From contig JBPCTQ010000141.1 in assembly GCA_051011595.1 (NCBI GenBank), positions 1-45,579 on the forward strand: a stretch of 45,579 bases of DNA, given 5' to 3'. The translations under genes and the position numbers were made by a program. The notes beneath the pieces were generated by a model. The model saw only the letters and a list, made by a program, of their open reading frames with translations, made no database searches and had not been told where the DNA came from. Below, in pieces: positions 16,385 through 24,865 of the stretch. Every line of letters begins with the position of its first letter. Within the stretch, counting starts at the first letter, position 1. This DNA is from JAOUEE01 sp051011595. GTDB lineage: Bacteria; Actinomycetota; Acidimicrobiia; Acidimicrobiales; SHLQ01.

Positions 16385-17137
16385 ATGACGCACATTCGCG
16401 CCGAACGAGACGGCCCCGTCGGCACCATCACCATCGACAACCAAAGCCGCCGCAACGCCATGACACTCGACATGTACGCGTCGATCCCGGCCGCCGTCAA
16501 CGAGTTGACCTTCACCCCCGGACTGCGGTGTGTGGTGCTGCGCGGATCCGGCTCCGAGGCGTTCTGTGCCGGTTCCAACGTCGCCGAGTTCGGTGAGAAC
16601 CGCACCGGACCGGCCGCCAGCCGGTACGCCCACGTCGAACACGATGCCTTCGCAGCAATTGCCGCCATGTCGGTGCCCACCATCGCCGCCATCCACGGTC
16701 CGTGTATGGGCGGTGGGGTCGCGCTCGCCGCGTCCTGCGACCTTCGCCTGGCCGCCGACGATGCCAGCTTCTCGGTGCCGCCGGCCAAGCTCGGTGTCGG
16801 CTACGCCGTCGATGGGGTGGAGACACTGATCCGTCTCATCGGGCTGCCGGCCACCAAGATGTTGATCCTCACCGCGACGGTGATCGATGCCGCCGAGGCT
16901 CTCCGAATCGATCTGGTGAACCAGGTCCACCCCAAAGCAGCACTCGACGACGCCATCGACGATCTCACCACCCGGATCAGCCGCCTGGCGCCGCTCACCC
17001 TCACCGCCGCCAAGCTGGCCGCCGACGGCCGGGAGGGGGCCGCTGAAGCCGTGAAGGCCTGTTTTCGCAGCGACGACTACCACGAGGGAATTGCGGCCTT
17101 CGGCGAGAAGCGTCACCCCCTCTTCCAGGGCCGCTGA
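16385..17137 (+). CDS. Enoyl-CoA hydratase/isomerase family protein with non-canonical active site
   Basis: The 250-residue crotonase-fold protein has both oxyanion-hole segments (AFCAGSNVAEF and GPCMGGGVALAASCDL) that bind the acyl-CoA carbonyl. By eye alignment with mitochondrial enoyl-CoA hydratase, the two catalytic glutamates fall on P (SVPPAKLG instead of GQPEILLG) and M (TKMLILT instead of AMEMVLTG). A classical hydratase mechanism is therefore unlikely; isomerase, decarboxylase or hydrolase activity is more plausible. The C terminus GIAAFGEKRHPLFQGR matches family members. It starts 55 bases after the GGDEF-EAL gene and ends 33 bases before hrpB, all on the plus strand. Confidence 0.85.
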   Translation: MTHIRAERDGPVGTITIDNQSRRNAMTLDMYASIPAAVNELTFTPGLRCVVLRGSGSEAFCAGSNVAEFGENRTGPAASRYAHVEHDAFAAIAAMSVPTIAAIHGPCMGGGVALAASCDLRLAADDASFSVPPAKLGVGYAVDGVETLIRLIGLPATKMLILTATVIDAAEALRIDLVNQVHPKAALDDAIDDLTTRISRLAPLTLTAAKLAADGREGAAEAVKACFRSDDYHEGIAAFGEKRHPLFQGR

Positions 17138-17170
17138 CCAGCCCGGTCGTCTCCGTCGTAGCCTCCGTTC

Positions 17171-19648
17171 GTGGCCGATCCGCTTCCCATCGACGATGTC
17201 ATCGGCCAGATACGTGATGCACTGGGCCGAGAACCGGCGGCGGTGGTGCAAGCGCCGCCGGGTTCGGGCAAGACCACCAGGGTGCCGCCTGCGCTGTTGA
17301 ACGAACCATGGCTGGGTGAATCTCGAATCGTGATGCTCGAACCGCGGCGCATCGCCGCCCGGGCGGCCGCGGAGTTCATGGCCCGATCCCGAGGCGAGAA
17401 GGTGGGGGCGACGGTCGGGTTCCGCACCCGCGACGACACCCGAGTCGGACGCGACACCCGCATCGAAGTGGTCACCGAGGGTGTGCTCACCCGGATGATC
17501 CAGACCGACCCCGGCCTGGAGGGCATCGGGTTGGTCGTCTTCGACGAGTTCCACGAGCGCAGCCTGGCCGCCGACACCGGCCTCGCCTTCTGTCTCGAGA
17601 CGCAGTCGGTCCTGCGCCCCGACCTGCGCCTGATGGTGATGTCGGCCACCCTCGACACCTCGGCCATCTCGGCGATGCTCGGCTCCGTCCCGGTCATCAA
17701 GGCGTCGGGTCGTCAGTTCCCGGTCGAGATCCGCCACCACCCTCGAACACCGGCCACCGACATCGAACGCGACGTCGCCGACACGATCGGCGCCACCCTG
17801 CCGAACACCACCGGCAACATCTTGACCTTCCTGCCGGGCACCGGCTGGATTCGTCGCACCGAGCAACTCCTCGCCGATCGGTTGCCCGACGACATCATCG
17901 TCACACCCCTGTACGGACTGCTCGATCCTCGTGCGCAGGATCGAGCCCTGTCTCCCGATCCCGACGGCCGCAGGAAGGTCATCCTGGCCACCGCCATCGC
18001 CGAGACCAGCGTCACCATCGATGGCGTCACCGTCGTCATCGACAGCGGACTCAGCCGAATACCGCGCTTCGATCCCGCCAGTGGAATGACCCGTCTCGAG
18101 ACGACTCGAGTCTCGAGAGCCACCGCCGAACAACGTGCAGGACGCGCCGGGCGGCAGGCGCCCGGATCATGCATTCGGCTGTGGGCCGAACACGAACACC
18201 AGCACCTCCGCCCCTTCGACGAACCCGAGATCAACAACGCCGACCTCACGGGGCTCCGCCTCGAACTGGCTCGATGGGGAGCGGCCGAGGCCCACGAGCT
18301 CAGCTGGATCGACCCCCCGCCGGCGGCGGCACTGGCCGAAGCCACCCAGCTCCTCACCCTGCTGAGCGCACTCGACGCCGATGGCCGACTCACCGATCAC
18401 GGCCGGGCCTTGGCCGACTTCGGCACCGAGCCGCGCCTCGCTCACCTCATGGTTCGGGGTGCACAGGCGGGCCATGCCGGCCTGGCTTGCGACCTCGCCG
18501 CACTCCTGGGCGGTCGAGACCCCCTCGCCGGCCGAGAGCCACGCGACCCCGATATCAGGCGGCGCCTCGACCTCTTGCGCGGCGACGGTCAGTCCCGTCG
18601 CTGGGGCGCGGTCGAGGAAGCTCGCCGTACCAGTCGGCGCTGGCGCCGTCGCTTCGATGCCGAGTCCGCTCCCATCGATCTCGACTACGCCGGGTTGCTC
18701 GTCTCGTTCGCCTACCCCGATCGGATCGGTGTGGCTCGTGGCCCGAAGGGCTCGTTCCACCTCGCCAACGGCAAGGGGGCGTCATTGCCGTCCACCGATC
18801 CGCTGGCCCGCGAGTCACACCTGGCCATCGCCGAGGTGACCACGGCCGCAGAGGCCCACATCAACCTGGCCGCGCCCATCGACCTCGACGACATCGTCGA
18901 CGCCCACCACGATCGGCTCGAAACCGTGTCGATCGTGTCGTGGGATCGCCGGAAGCGGGACGTGGTCGCCGAGGAGCACCTTCGGCTCGGGTCGGCAGTG
19001 CTCAAACGAGCCCCGGTCGACGATCCCGACCCTGACGCCGTGGCCGCCGCCCTACTCGACGGCGTACGCCGAGAGGGGCTCTCCACTCTGCCATGGACCG
19101 ACGACGTGCGCCGATGGCAGGCCCGGGCCACATTCGTCGCCGAGCACCAAGATGGCTGGCCCGACCTGTCCGACGAGCACCTGGCCGCATCTCTCGACGA
19201 GTGGTTGTTGCCTCATCTGCGCGGTCGACGCCGCCGACGCGACCTCGATGACCTCGACCTCCGATCGGCGCTGGCGGCGCAGCTCGGATGGAAGCAGAAC
19301 CGGGATCTGGATCGGCTGGCACCGACGCACCTCGAAGTACCGAGCGGGAGTCGGATTCCGGTCGACTACCTGGCCGAGGACGGGCCCGTCCTGGCCGTCC
19401 GCCTCCAAGAGCTGTTCGGATGCCGCGAGACACCCACCATCGTCGGCGAACCCGTGGTGCTGCACCTGCTCTCCCCCGCTCACCGGCCCATGCAGGTCAC
19501 CCGCGACCTCGCCAGCTTCTGGACCAACACCTATCCGTCGGTGAAGGCCGAGTTGGCCGGCCGCTACCCGAAACACCACTGGCCCCAAGACCCCTTGGAG
19601 GCCGAGCCGACGAACCGCACCAAACGAACCCGACGACCTGGGTCCTAG
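17171..19648 (+). CDS. hrpB: ATP-dependent helicase HrpB
   Basis: The 825-residue DEAH-type superfamily 2 helicase carries Walker A APPGSGKTT (about residues 28-36), LEPRRIAARAAA (Ia), DEFHERSLAAD (II, the DEFH form typical of HrpB), MSATLD (III), ATAIAETSVTIDGVTVVIDSG (V) and EQRAGRAGR (VI), followed by the winged-helix/ratchet region and the HrpB C-terminal domain (for example LVSFAYPDRI, LPVDYL-like IPVDYLAEDGPVLAVRLQELFG). Length fits HrpB (about 810-840). Its cellular role is unclear even in model bacteria. The start is the GTG at 17171. Confidence 0.93.
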   Translation: MADPLPIDDVIGQIRDALGREPAAVVQAPPGSGKTTRVPPALLNEPWLGESRIVMLEPRRIAARAAAEFMARSRGEKVGATVGFRTRDDTRVGRDTRIEVVTEGVLTRMIQTDPGLEGIGLVVFDEFHERSLAADTGLAFCLETQSVLRPDLRLMVMSATLDTSAISAMLGSVPVIKASGRQFPVEIRHHPRTPATDIERDVADTIGATLPNTTGNILTFLPGTGWIRRTEQLLADRLPDDIIVTPLYGLLDPRAQDRALSPDPDGRRKVILATAIAETSVTIDGVTVVIDSGLSRIPRFDPASGMTRLETTRVSRATAEQRAGRAGRQAPGSCIRLWAEHEHQHLRPFDEPEINNADLTGLRLELARWGAAEAHELSWIDPPPAAALAEATQLLTLLSALDADGRLTDHGRALADFGTEPRLAHLMVRGAQAGHAGLACDLAALLGGRDPLAGREPRDPDIRRRLDLLRGDGQSRRWGAVEEARRTSRRWRRRFDAESAPIDLDYAGLLVSFAYPDRIGVARGPKGSFHLANGKGASLPSTDPLARESHLAIAEVTTAAEAHINLAAPIDLDDIVDAHHDRLETVSIVSWDRRKRDVVAEEHLRLGSAVLKRAPVDDPDPDAVAAALLDGVRREGLSTLPWTDDVRRWQARATFVAEHQDGWPDLSDEHLAASLDEWLLPHLRGRRRRRDLDDLDLRSALAAQLGWKQNRDLDRLAPTHLEVPSGSRIPVDYLAEDGPVLAVRLQELFGCRETPTIVGEPVVLHLLSPAHRPMQVTRDLASFWTNTYPSVKAELAGRYPKHHWPQDPLEAEPTNRTKRTRRPGS

Positions 19649-19715
19649 GGACCCCGGACGCCTCACGACGCTGGAGTAACCTCAGCCAGCGCTGCAATCC
19701 GAAGGGAAACCCTGC

Positions 19716-20333
19716 GTGCGATACATCCGCATCTGCGCTGTTGTGCTGATCCTTGCCATCAGTTGCAGCGCCGAAGGTAGCGACGCCATCGCCGTGGGGG
19801 TACGCGCCGGGCAGCAACCGTTTGCCATCGTCGACAATTGTCCAGCAGTACTGGACGTGGCCATCGAGGTCGACGGGCAGGTGCAGTGGGCCATCCGCCG
19901 AGTCTCGGCCGCACCCGACATCGCCACCCTCGACGTGCCGCTCGGAACCACACCAGAAGGATGGGAGGAGGTCACCCCCTTCCCCGCCGGCTTCCAGGAC
20001 GGTGTGGTCTACGACCTGCAGGTCGGACCCAGCGAAGCCAACCTCGAGTTCCGGCTGACCGATCTCACGCCGGGCCAGGCGTACGACGGGCAGTCGTCGA
20101 CCATCATCGGCACCCGATCCGAGCTCGTCACCTGCGACGAGGTCGACGACGGCGGTATCGACAGCTTCGGCGAGTTTCTGTTCACCGCCGCGGTCTTGTT
20201 GATCCTGGCCTTCGGCGTCATCGGAATCGTGGCCTGGCTACTGGTGAAGGGCCTGCGACGCCTCGTCGACCGACGGGCCGGCGACCGGCTCGCCAACGAA
20301 CCGCCCGACGACCAGTGGGTCGACCGGGACTGA
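19716..20333 (+). CDS. Exported membrane-anchored protein, unknown function
   Basis: The 205-residue protein starts at a GTG with GGGA upstream. The N terminus YIRICAVVLILAISC is a signal peptide with a weak lipobox (LAISC, cleavage site less hydrophobic than usual). A beta-rich extracytoplasmic domain of about 125 residues with two cysteines (DNCPAVLDV and LVTCDEV) follows. Near the C terminus a strong transmembrane helix (FTAAVLLILAFGVIGIVAWLLV) leads to a basic cytoplasmic tail (RRLVDRRAGDR). The topology is therefore type I, possibly also lipidated. No family recognised. The plan is similar to the 36634-37209 protein. Confidence 0.65.
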   Translation: MRYIRICAVVLILAISCSAEGSDAIAVGVRAGQQPFAIVDNCPAVLDVAIEVDGQVQWAIRRVSAAPDIATLDVPLGTTPEGWEEVTPFPAGFQDGVVYDLQVGPSEANLEFRLTDLTPGQAYDGQSSTIIGTRSELVTCDEVDDGGIDSFGEFLFTAAVLLILAFGVIGIVAWLLVKGLRRLVDRRAGDRLANEPPDDQWVDRD

Positions 20334-20379
20334 CGGAAATACCCCGAGGCCACCAGCCGGCATCGGGCAGGATGGTCAG

Positions 20380-21594
20380 ATGGCGACCGTCGACGTCCGA
20401 TTCATCGAGCCCTCCGAAGCGCGCGAATGGATGCGGTCCGAGCAACGATCCTTCGGCATAGAGCCGACCGACGGCCGTCTCGACGAACTGGTTTCCCTCG
20501 TCGAGGCCGAGCGGTGTTGCGCCGCGTTCGACGGTGGCAGCATCGTGGCCACGGGCGGGGCGTTCTCCAGCCGGATGCAGCTGCCCGGCGGGGCTTCTGT
20601 CCCCGTGGCCGCCGTCACCGCGATCGGGACCCGACCGACACACCGGCGTCGGGGAATCTTCCGCCGGGTCATGGATGTCGTGCACCAACAGTCCGCCGAG
20701 CTCGGGGAGCCCGCCGCCGTACTGTTGTCCAGCGAGTCACTGCTGTATCCCCGCTTCGGGTACGGCGTGGCCTCGTTCGGCGCCTGGGTGCAGATCGACC
20801 GCCGACGAGCCGCGTTCCGGCCCGAGATCGAGATCTCCGATCGTGTCGACATGTTCGTCGATGTCGCCGGCGCCGATGCGCTGGTCAGCGGCCTCTGGGA
20901 ACAGATGGGTGCCCATCGCCCCGGATGGATCCACCGCCCCGACAGGCTCCGGGCCAACATGTTGGCCGACTACGAGGTCGACCGGCATGGGGCGATGCCC
21001 TTCACTCTGGCGGTCCACCACAACCCCGACGGCGATCCGGACGGGTATTGCCTCTACCGACATTCACCGGGATGGGAACAGGGCCAGAGCACCGGGACGT
21101 TGTTCATCACCGAGCTGGTGACGGCCACCGATACGGCTCGGCTGGCCCTGTGGCATCACTGCCTGACGATCGACCTGGTGGAGAAGGTCGAAGCCATGCC
21201 GCTACCCACCGACGACCCCCTACCGTTCGCGCTGGTCGATCGGCGCCAGTACCGAACGATCGGCGTTCACGACCAGCTCTGGCTGCGACCTCACGACGCC
21301 GACACCCTGCTCGAACAGCGCCGCTATGCGGTCGCTGACTCCCTGGTCATCGACATCGTCGACCTGGGGCGTCGCCGAATCGACGGCGGTCCCGATGGGG
21401 CCAGCGTCGAATCTTCCGATGAGCCGGCCGATGTCACCATGAGCCGAGCGGATCTGGCCACGGTGATCGTCGGCCATTCGTTGCGCCCTCTGCTGGCCAC
21501 CGGTCGGATCGAGCTCACCGACCCGGCCACCCTCGACCGATGTGACCAGTTCTTCCGATGGCCGGTGGCGCCGTACAACCTGCTCGACTTCTGA
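20380..21594 (+). CDS. Eis-like GNAT N-acetyltransferase
   Basis: The 404-residue protein has the Eis architecture of two GNAT lobes and a C-terminal sterol-carrier-like domain. The acetyl-CoA loop is VTAIGTRPTHRRRGIFRRVM (about residues 83-102). The catalytic tyrosine region SSESLLYPRFGYG matches the Eis motif around its general-acid tyrosine, and the protein ends in LLDF, consistent with the C-terminal phenylalanine carboxylate acting as base in Eis. Eis proteins acetylate multiple amines, including aminoglycosides and protein lysines; whether this one does is unknown. AGGA precedes the ATG. Confidence 0.85.
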   Translation: MATVDVRFIEPSEAREWMRSEQRSFGIEPTDGRLDELVSLVEAERCCAAFDGGSIVATGGAFSSRMQLPGGASVPVAAVTAIGTRPTHRRRGIFRRVMDVVHQQSAELGEPAAVLLSSESLLYPRFGYGVASFGAWVQIDRRRAAFRPEIEISDRVDMFVDVAGADALVSGLWEQMGAHRPGWIHRPDRLRANMLADYEVDRHGAMPFTLAVHHNPDGDPDGYCLYRHSPGWEQGQSTGTLFITELVTATDTARLALWHHCLTIDLVEKVEAMPLPTDDPLPFALVDRRQYRTIGVHDQLWLRPHDADTLLEQRRYAVADSLVIDIVDLGRRRIDGGPDGASVESSDEPADVTMSRADLATVIVGHSLRPLLATGRIELTDPATLDRCDQFFRWPVAPYNLLDF

Positions 21595-21637
21595 CCAGGT
21601 CCGCCGCAACAGGCGCCGGTCGCATCAGACTGATCCG

Positions 21638-21991
21638 ATGTTCCTCATCACCGTCGCCATGGCTGCCGTCCTTTCCCCGCTACTCGCGTTCGGTGGAGTG
21701 GGACGGATGCTGCGCTGGCCGATGATGGAACAGAACCGCGAACGGCTCGGCCTGTCGCAACAGTTGTGGACGATCATCGGAGTCCTGGAGCTCGCCGCCG
21801 CCGGTGGCGTGCTCCTGGGACTGTGGGTACCGGCGCTGGGCCTGGCGGCCGCCGCCGGCGTCGTGGCGCTGATGATCGGCGCACTGATCGTGCACCTTCG
21901 AAACGGTGACGACGTGGCCGGGTGGGCTCCGCCGCTCGTGGTGGCCGCCATGGCCATCGCCTACATCGTCACCCGCTCCCTCACGCTGTAG
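21638..21991 (+). CDS. DoxX-like small membrane protein
   Basis: The 117-residue product has four predicted helices: FLITVAMAAVLSPLLAFGGV, LWTIIGVLELAAAGGVLLGL, LGLAAAAGVVALMIGALIV and APPLVVAAMAIAYIVTRSL. The GVLELAAAGGVLLGLWVPALG pattern is characteristic of DoxX/DoxX-like proteins. Biochemical function is uncertain in general; some relatives act with thiol redox or quinone partners. The ATG at 21638 is the first start after the acetyltransferase. It ends just before the TPP riboswitch. Confidence 0.72.
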   Translation: MFLITVAMAAVLSPLLAFGGVGRMLRWPMMEQNRERLGLSQQLWTIIGVLELAAAGGVLLGLWVPALGLAAAAGVVALMIGALIVHLRNGDDVAGWAPPLVVAAMAIAYIVTRSLTL

Positions 21992-22000
21992 AGTCACCAC

Positions 22001-22093
22001 CGATAACCGGGGAGCTCGGGCATGGCCGGGCTGAGAGGACGAACTGCTTCGTCGACCCGAACACCTGATCTGGGTAATGCCAGCGGAGGAAGC
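22001..22093 (+). promoter_or_regulatory. TPP (thiamine pyrophosphate) riboswitch
   Basis: The conserved THI-element blocks occur in order: CCGGGGAGC (about 22008), GGGCTGAGAGGA (22028-22039), GACCCGAACACCTGATCTGGG (about 22054-22074; the CTGATCTGGGTAATGCCAGC core is 22066-22085) and GCGGAGGAAGC (about 22083-22093). The hairpin between CTGAGA and ACCCG is the variable P3 arm. The GGAGGA at 22085-22090 is at the same time the 3' end of the aptamer and the ribosome binding site of the ATG at 22097, so ligand binding should block translation initiation of the transporter operon directly. No separate expression platform is visible. Confidence 0.96.
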
Positions 22094-22096
22094 ATC

Positions 22097-23236
22097 ATGG
22101 TCATCGACCGCACTCGTCGCACTTCCGGCGTTCGTCATCTCACCGCAATCGTGGTGCTGGCCGTGTTCGTTGCCGCCAGCTGCAGTAGCAGCGACGACGA
22201 GTCGGTCGCGAGCGGCGCCGATGACGGCGGTTGCTTCGCCGAACCCGATCTAGAGGCGGTGACCACCGGTGCCGCCACCGGCGAGGGCACCGTCACCTTG
22301 TTGGCCCACGACAGCTTCGCCGTCTCCGAGTCGACGTTCGCGGCGTTCACCGCCGAGACCGGTATCGAAGTCGAAGTGTTGCTGGGCGGCGACGGCGGGA
22401 CCCTCGTCAACCAGGCGGTGCTGGCCGGCGACAACCCAGCTGCCGATGTGCTGTTCGGGATCGACAACACCCTTCTGTGCGCCGGCCTCGAGAACAGTGT
22501 GTTCGTGCCCTACGAGGCGACCGACCTCGACAATGTCCCCGCCGATCTGCAGATCGATCCGCACCATCGGGTGACGCCCATCGACTACGGCGACGTCTGT
22601 GCCAACTACTGGATCGATGCCTTCTCCAATCAAGCCGAACCGCAATCTCTCGATGATCTGCGCAGCGCAGACTTCGCCGACCAGTTCGTCACCCAGAATC
22701 CCGAGTCGTCGACACCCGGGTTGGCCTTCCTGCTGGCCACGATCGCCCGCTACGGCGTCGACGGATGGGAGGACTACTGGACCGCGCTGTTCGAGAACGG
22801 CGCCGCCGTCTCCGACGACTGGGAGACCGCGTACTACGGAGAATTCGCCGCAGGAGGTGGCGACCGTTCGGTGGTGACCTCCTATGCCTCGAGCCCGGCC
22901 GCCGAGGTCTTCTATGCCGATCCCCCGGTCGCGTCTCCCCCCACCGGGGTCATCTCCGACACCTGCTACCGCCAGATCGAGTTCGCCGGTGTCCTGCGAG
23001 GAACCGACCAGCCGGCCGAGGCGGCGCTGCTGATCGACTTCATGCTCTCGCCGACGTTCCAAGAAGACATACCGCTCAACATGTTCGTGTTCCCGGCCAA
23101 CTCCACGGCGAAGGTTCCCGAGGTCTTCGCCGAGCATGCCGAAGTGATCGCCGACGCCGTCTCGCTCGACCCCGAACTGGTCGCCGCCAACCGCAATGAC
23201 TGGACCGAGCGCTGGACCGAACTTCGGCGGGGCTGA
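22097..23236 (+). CDS. thiB: Thiamine-type ABC transporter substrate-binding lipoprotein
   Basis: The 379-residue protein starts at the ATG six bases after the riboswitch SD; an upstream in-frame ATG (22022) lies inside the aptamer and is rejected. The signal peptide ends in a lipobox (VFVAASC), followed by a Ser/Asp-rich linker. The mature part begins with VTLLAHDSFAVSESTFAAFTAETG, the typical opening of ThiB-type periplasmic binding proteins, and contains ADVLFGIDNTLLCAGLE and a late PVASPPTGVISDTCYRQIEFAGV. It captures thiamine (or a phosphate ester or precursor) outside the membrane and passes it to the permease 15 bases downstream. The role is supported by the riboswitch. Confidence 0.92.
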   Translation: MVIDRTRRTSGVRHLTAIVVLAVFVAASCSSSDDESVASGADDGGCFAEPDLEAVTTGAATGEGTVTLLAHDSFAVSESTFAAFTAETGIEVEVLLGGDGGTLVNQAVLAGDNPAADVLFGIDNTLLCAGLENSVFVPYEATDLDNVPADLQIDPHHRVTPIDYGDVCANYWIDAFSNQAEPQSLDDLRSADFADQFVTQNPESSTPGLAFLLATIARYGVDGWEDYWTALFENGAAVSDDWETAYYGEFAAGGGDRSVVTSYASSPAAEVFYADPPVASPPTGVISDTCYRQIEFAGVLRGTDQPAEAALLIDFMLSPTFQEDIPLNMFVFPANSTAKVPEVFAEHAEVIADAVSLDPELVAANRNDWTERWTELRRG

Positions 23237-23251
23237 CCCGATGACACACCG

Positions 23252-24865
23252 ATGAGCCGCCGCGTCGAGGCCGTGGCATTGGCGGGGTGCGTCGGCTTCT
23301 TCACCCTGTTCTTCGGCTACCCGCTGGTCCGCCTGTTCAACCGAGCATTCGGCAACGGCGACCTCGACCGGGTGGTCGACGTCCTCACCAGCAGCAGCTT
23401 TGCATCAGTGGTCTGGTTCACCACCTGGCAGGCCGCTCTCAGCACCGCTCTGACCTTCATCGTCGGCCTCCCGGCAGCGGGCGCTCTGGCCCGTCACCGA
23501 TTCATGGGCCGGTCGTTCATCCGGGCACTCATCACCGTGCCGTTCGTGCTGCCCACGGTGGTCGTGGCCGGATCGTTTCGAGCCCTATTCGACCGCCTCG
23601 GTATCGACGATGCGCTCACGGGAAGTGTCGTCGCCATCCTGGCCGCCCACGTGTTCTTCAACGTGGCGGTGGTGGTTCGGGTGGTCGGCAACTTCTGGGG
23701 ACACCTCGACCCGGCCGGAGAGGACGCAGCCCGCGTGCTCGGCGCGTCGCCGTGGGCCGCGTTCCGGCTGGTCACCTGGCCGCTCCTGCGTCCCGCCATG
23801 GCCGCCGCCGCGGCCATTGTGTTCCTCTTCTCGTTCACGTCGTTCGGTGTGATCCTCATCCTCGGTGACGGGCTCCACGCCACCATCGAAACCGAGATCT
23901 GGCGGTTCGGTGTGCGGAGACTGGAACTCGATGTCGCCGCCGGCATCGCCATCGTGCAACTCGTTGCCGTCATTGCATTGTCGGCCGCCACCACCATCCT
24001 CCAGCGGCGCCACGCCATCTCACATCGTCTGGTGGGCGAACAGGAGCGAGCCCGATCGATACGCAGCGGCCGAGACCGGCTAGTGGTCCTGGTCAGCCTG
24101 GGGCCACTCCTCGTCTACATCTTGGCGCCGATGGTGGTCCTGGTGGAGCGGTCGATCGACCGCGGCCAGCGGTGGTCGCTCGCTGCCTACCAGGAGCTCA
24201 CCGAGCGCAACGCCCTGCTGGGAACGAGCCCGCTCGCCACCATCGGCAACTCGTTGAAGGTGGCGGTTGTGGCCACCCTCCTGGCCATCACCATCGGAAC
24301 GCTGGCGTCGCTAGTGGTGGTCTACGGCAGGAGTCGGATCTCGGGTGTGCTCGACGCCGGGCTATTGGTGCCGCTGGGTACCTCGGCGGTGACCCTGGGT
24401 TTCGGATTGTTCCTGGCCTTCGGCGATGAACCCCTGGCCTGGCGGACCAGTTGGTGGATCCTCCCGATCGCTCACTCCCTGGTGGGTATTCCGTTCGTGG
24501 TGCGGTCGGTGGCGCCGGTGCTGCGGAGTCTCGACGGCCGGCTGCGGGCATCGGCCAGCACACTCGGCGCTCCCCCGAGGACGGTGTTCCGTACCGTCGA
24601 CCTGCCGGTGGCAGGACGAGGCATTGCGGTGGGGGCCGCATTCGCGTTCGCCGTCTCGATGGGCGAGTTCGGCGCCACCTCCGTTCTCCCACGCTCCGCT
24701 GACGACCTCACTGCTCCGCCGGCCATCTTCCGCCTGCTGGGAACGCCCGGTCAGACGATGCGAACCCAGGCGTTCGCCCTGGCGGTGATCTTGTTGGTGA
24801 TCGTTGTCCTCGCCGTCGCCGTCATCGATCGGCTTCGTCCACCCGGAGGTTTCCGAGGATGGTGA
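23252..24865 (+). CDS. thiP: Thiamine-type ABC transporter permease (fused two-domain)
   Basis: The 537-residue membrane protein is made of two binding-protein-dependent permease halves of about six helices each. Both EAA loops that contact the ATPase are visible: GEDAARVLGASPWAAFRLVTW in the first half and LRASASTLGAPPRTVFRTVDL in the second. The layout (12 helices in one chain) is that of ThiP. The start is ATG 23252, 15 bases after thiB. The last seven bases overlap the start of the ATPase gene, indicating translational coupling and equal expression under the TPP riboswitch. Confidence 0.92.
   Translation: MSRRVEAVALAGCVGFFTLFFGYPLVRLFNRAFGNGDLDRVVDVLTSSSFASVVWFTTWQAALSTALTFIVGLPAAGALARHRFMGRSFIRALITVPFVLPTVVVAGSFRALFDRLGIDDALTGSVVAILAAHVFFNVAVVVRVVGNFWGHLDPAGEDAARVLGASPWAAFRLVTWPLLRPAMAAAAAIVFLFSFTSFGVILILGDGLHATIETEIWRFGVRRLELDVAAGIAIVQLVAVIALSAATTILQRRHAISHRLVGEQERARSIRSGRDRLVVLVSLGPLLVYILAPMVVLVERSIDRGQRWSLAAYQELTERNALLGTSPLATIGNSLKVAVVATLLAITIGTLASLVVVYGRSRISGVLDAGLLVPLGTSAVTLGFGLFLAFGDEPLAWRTSWWILPIAHSLVGIPFVVRSVAPVLRSLDGRLRASASTLGAPPRTVFRTVDLPVAGRGIAVGAAFAFAVSMGEFGATSVLPRSADDLTAPPAIFRLLGTPGQTMRTQAFALAVILLVIVVLAVAVIDRLRPPGGFRGW

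Noticed and set aside
17530..17575. DEFH instead of DEAH in the helicase as a possible active-site mutation
   Set aside because: DEFHERSL is the normal motif II of HrpB helicases, so it is not an anomaly.
16136..18133. 665-codon minus-strand open frame spanning the crotonase and the start of hrpB
   Set aside because: It crosses three well-supported plus-strand features and its translation is low-complexity Arg/Gly-rich, typical of a shadow frame.
22022..22096. Upstream in-frame start of the thiamine-binding protein
   Set aside because: This ATG is inside the TPP aptamer, has no ribosome binding site, and would put 25 residues before a normal lipoprotein signal peptide.
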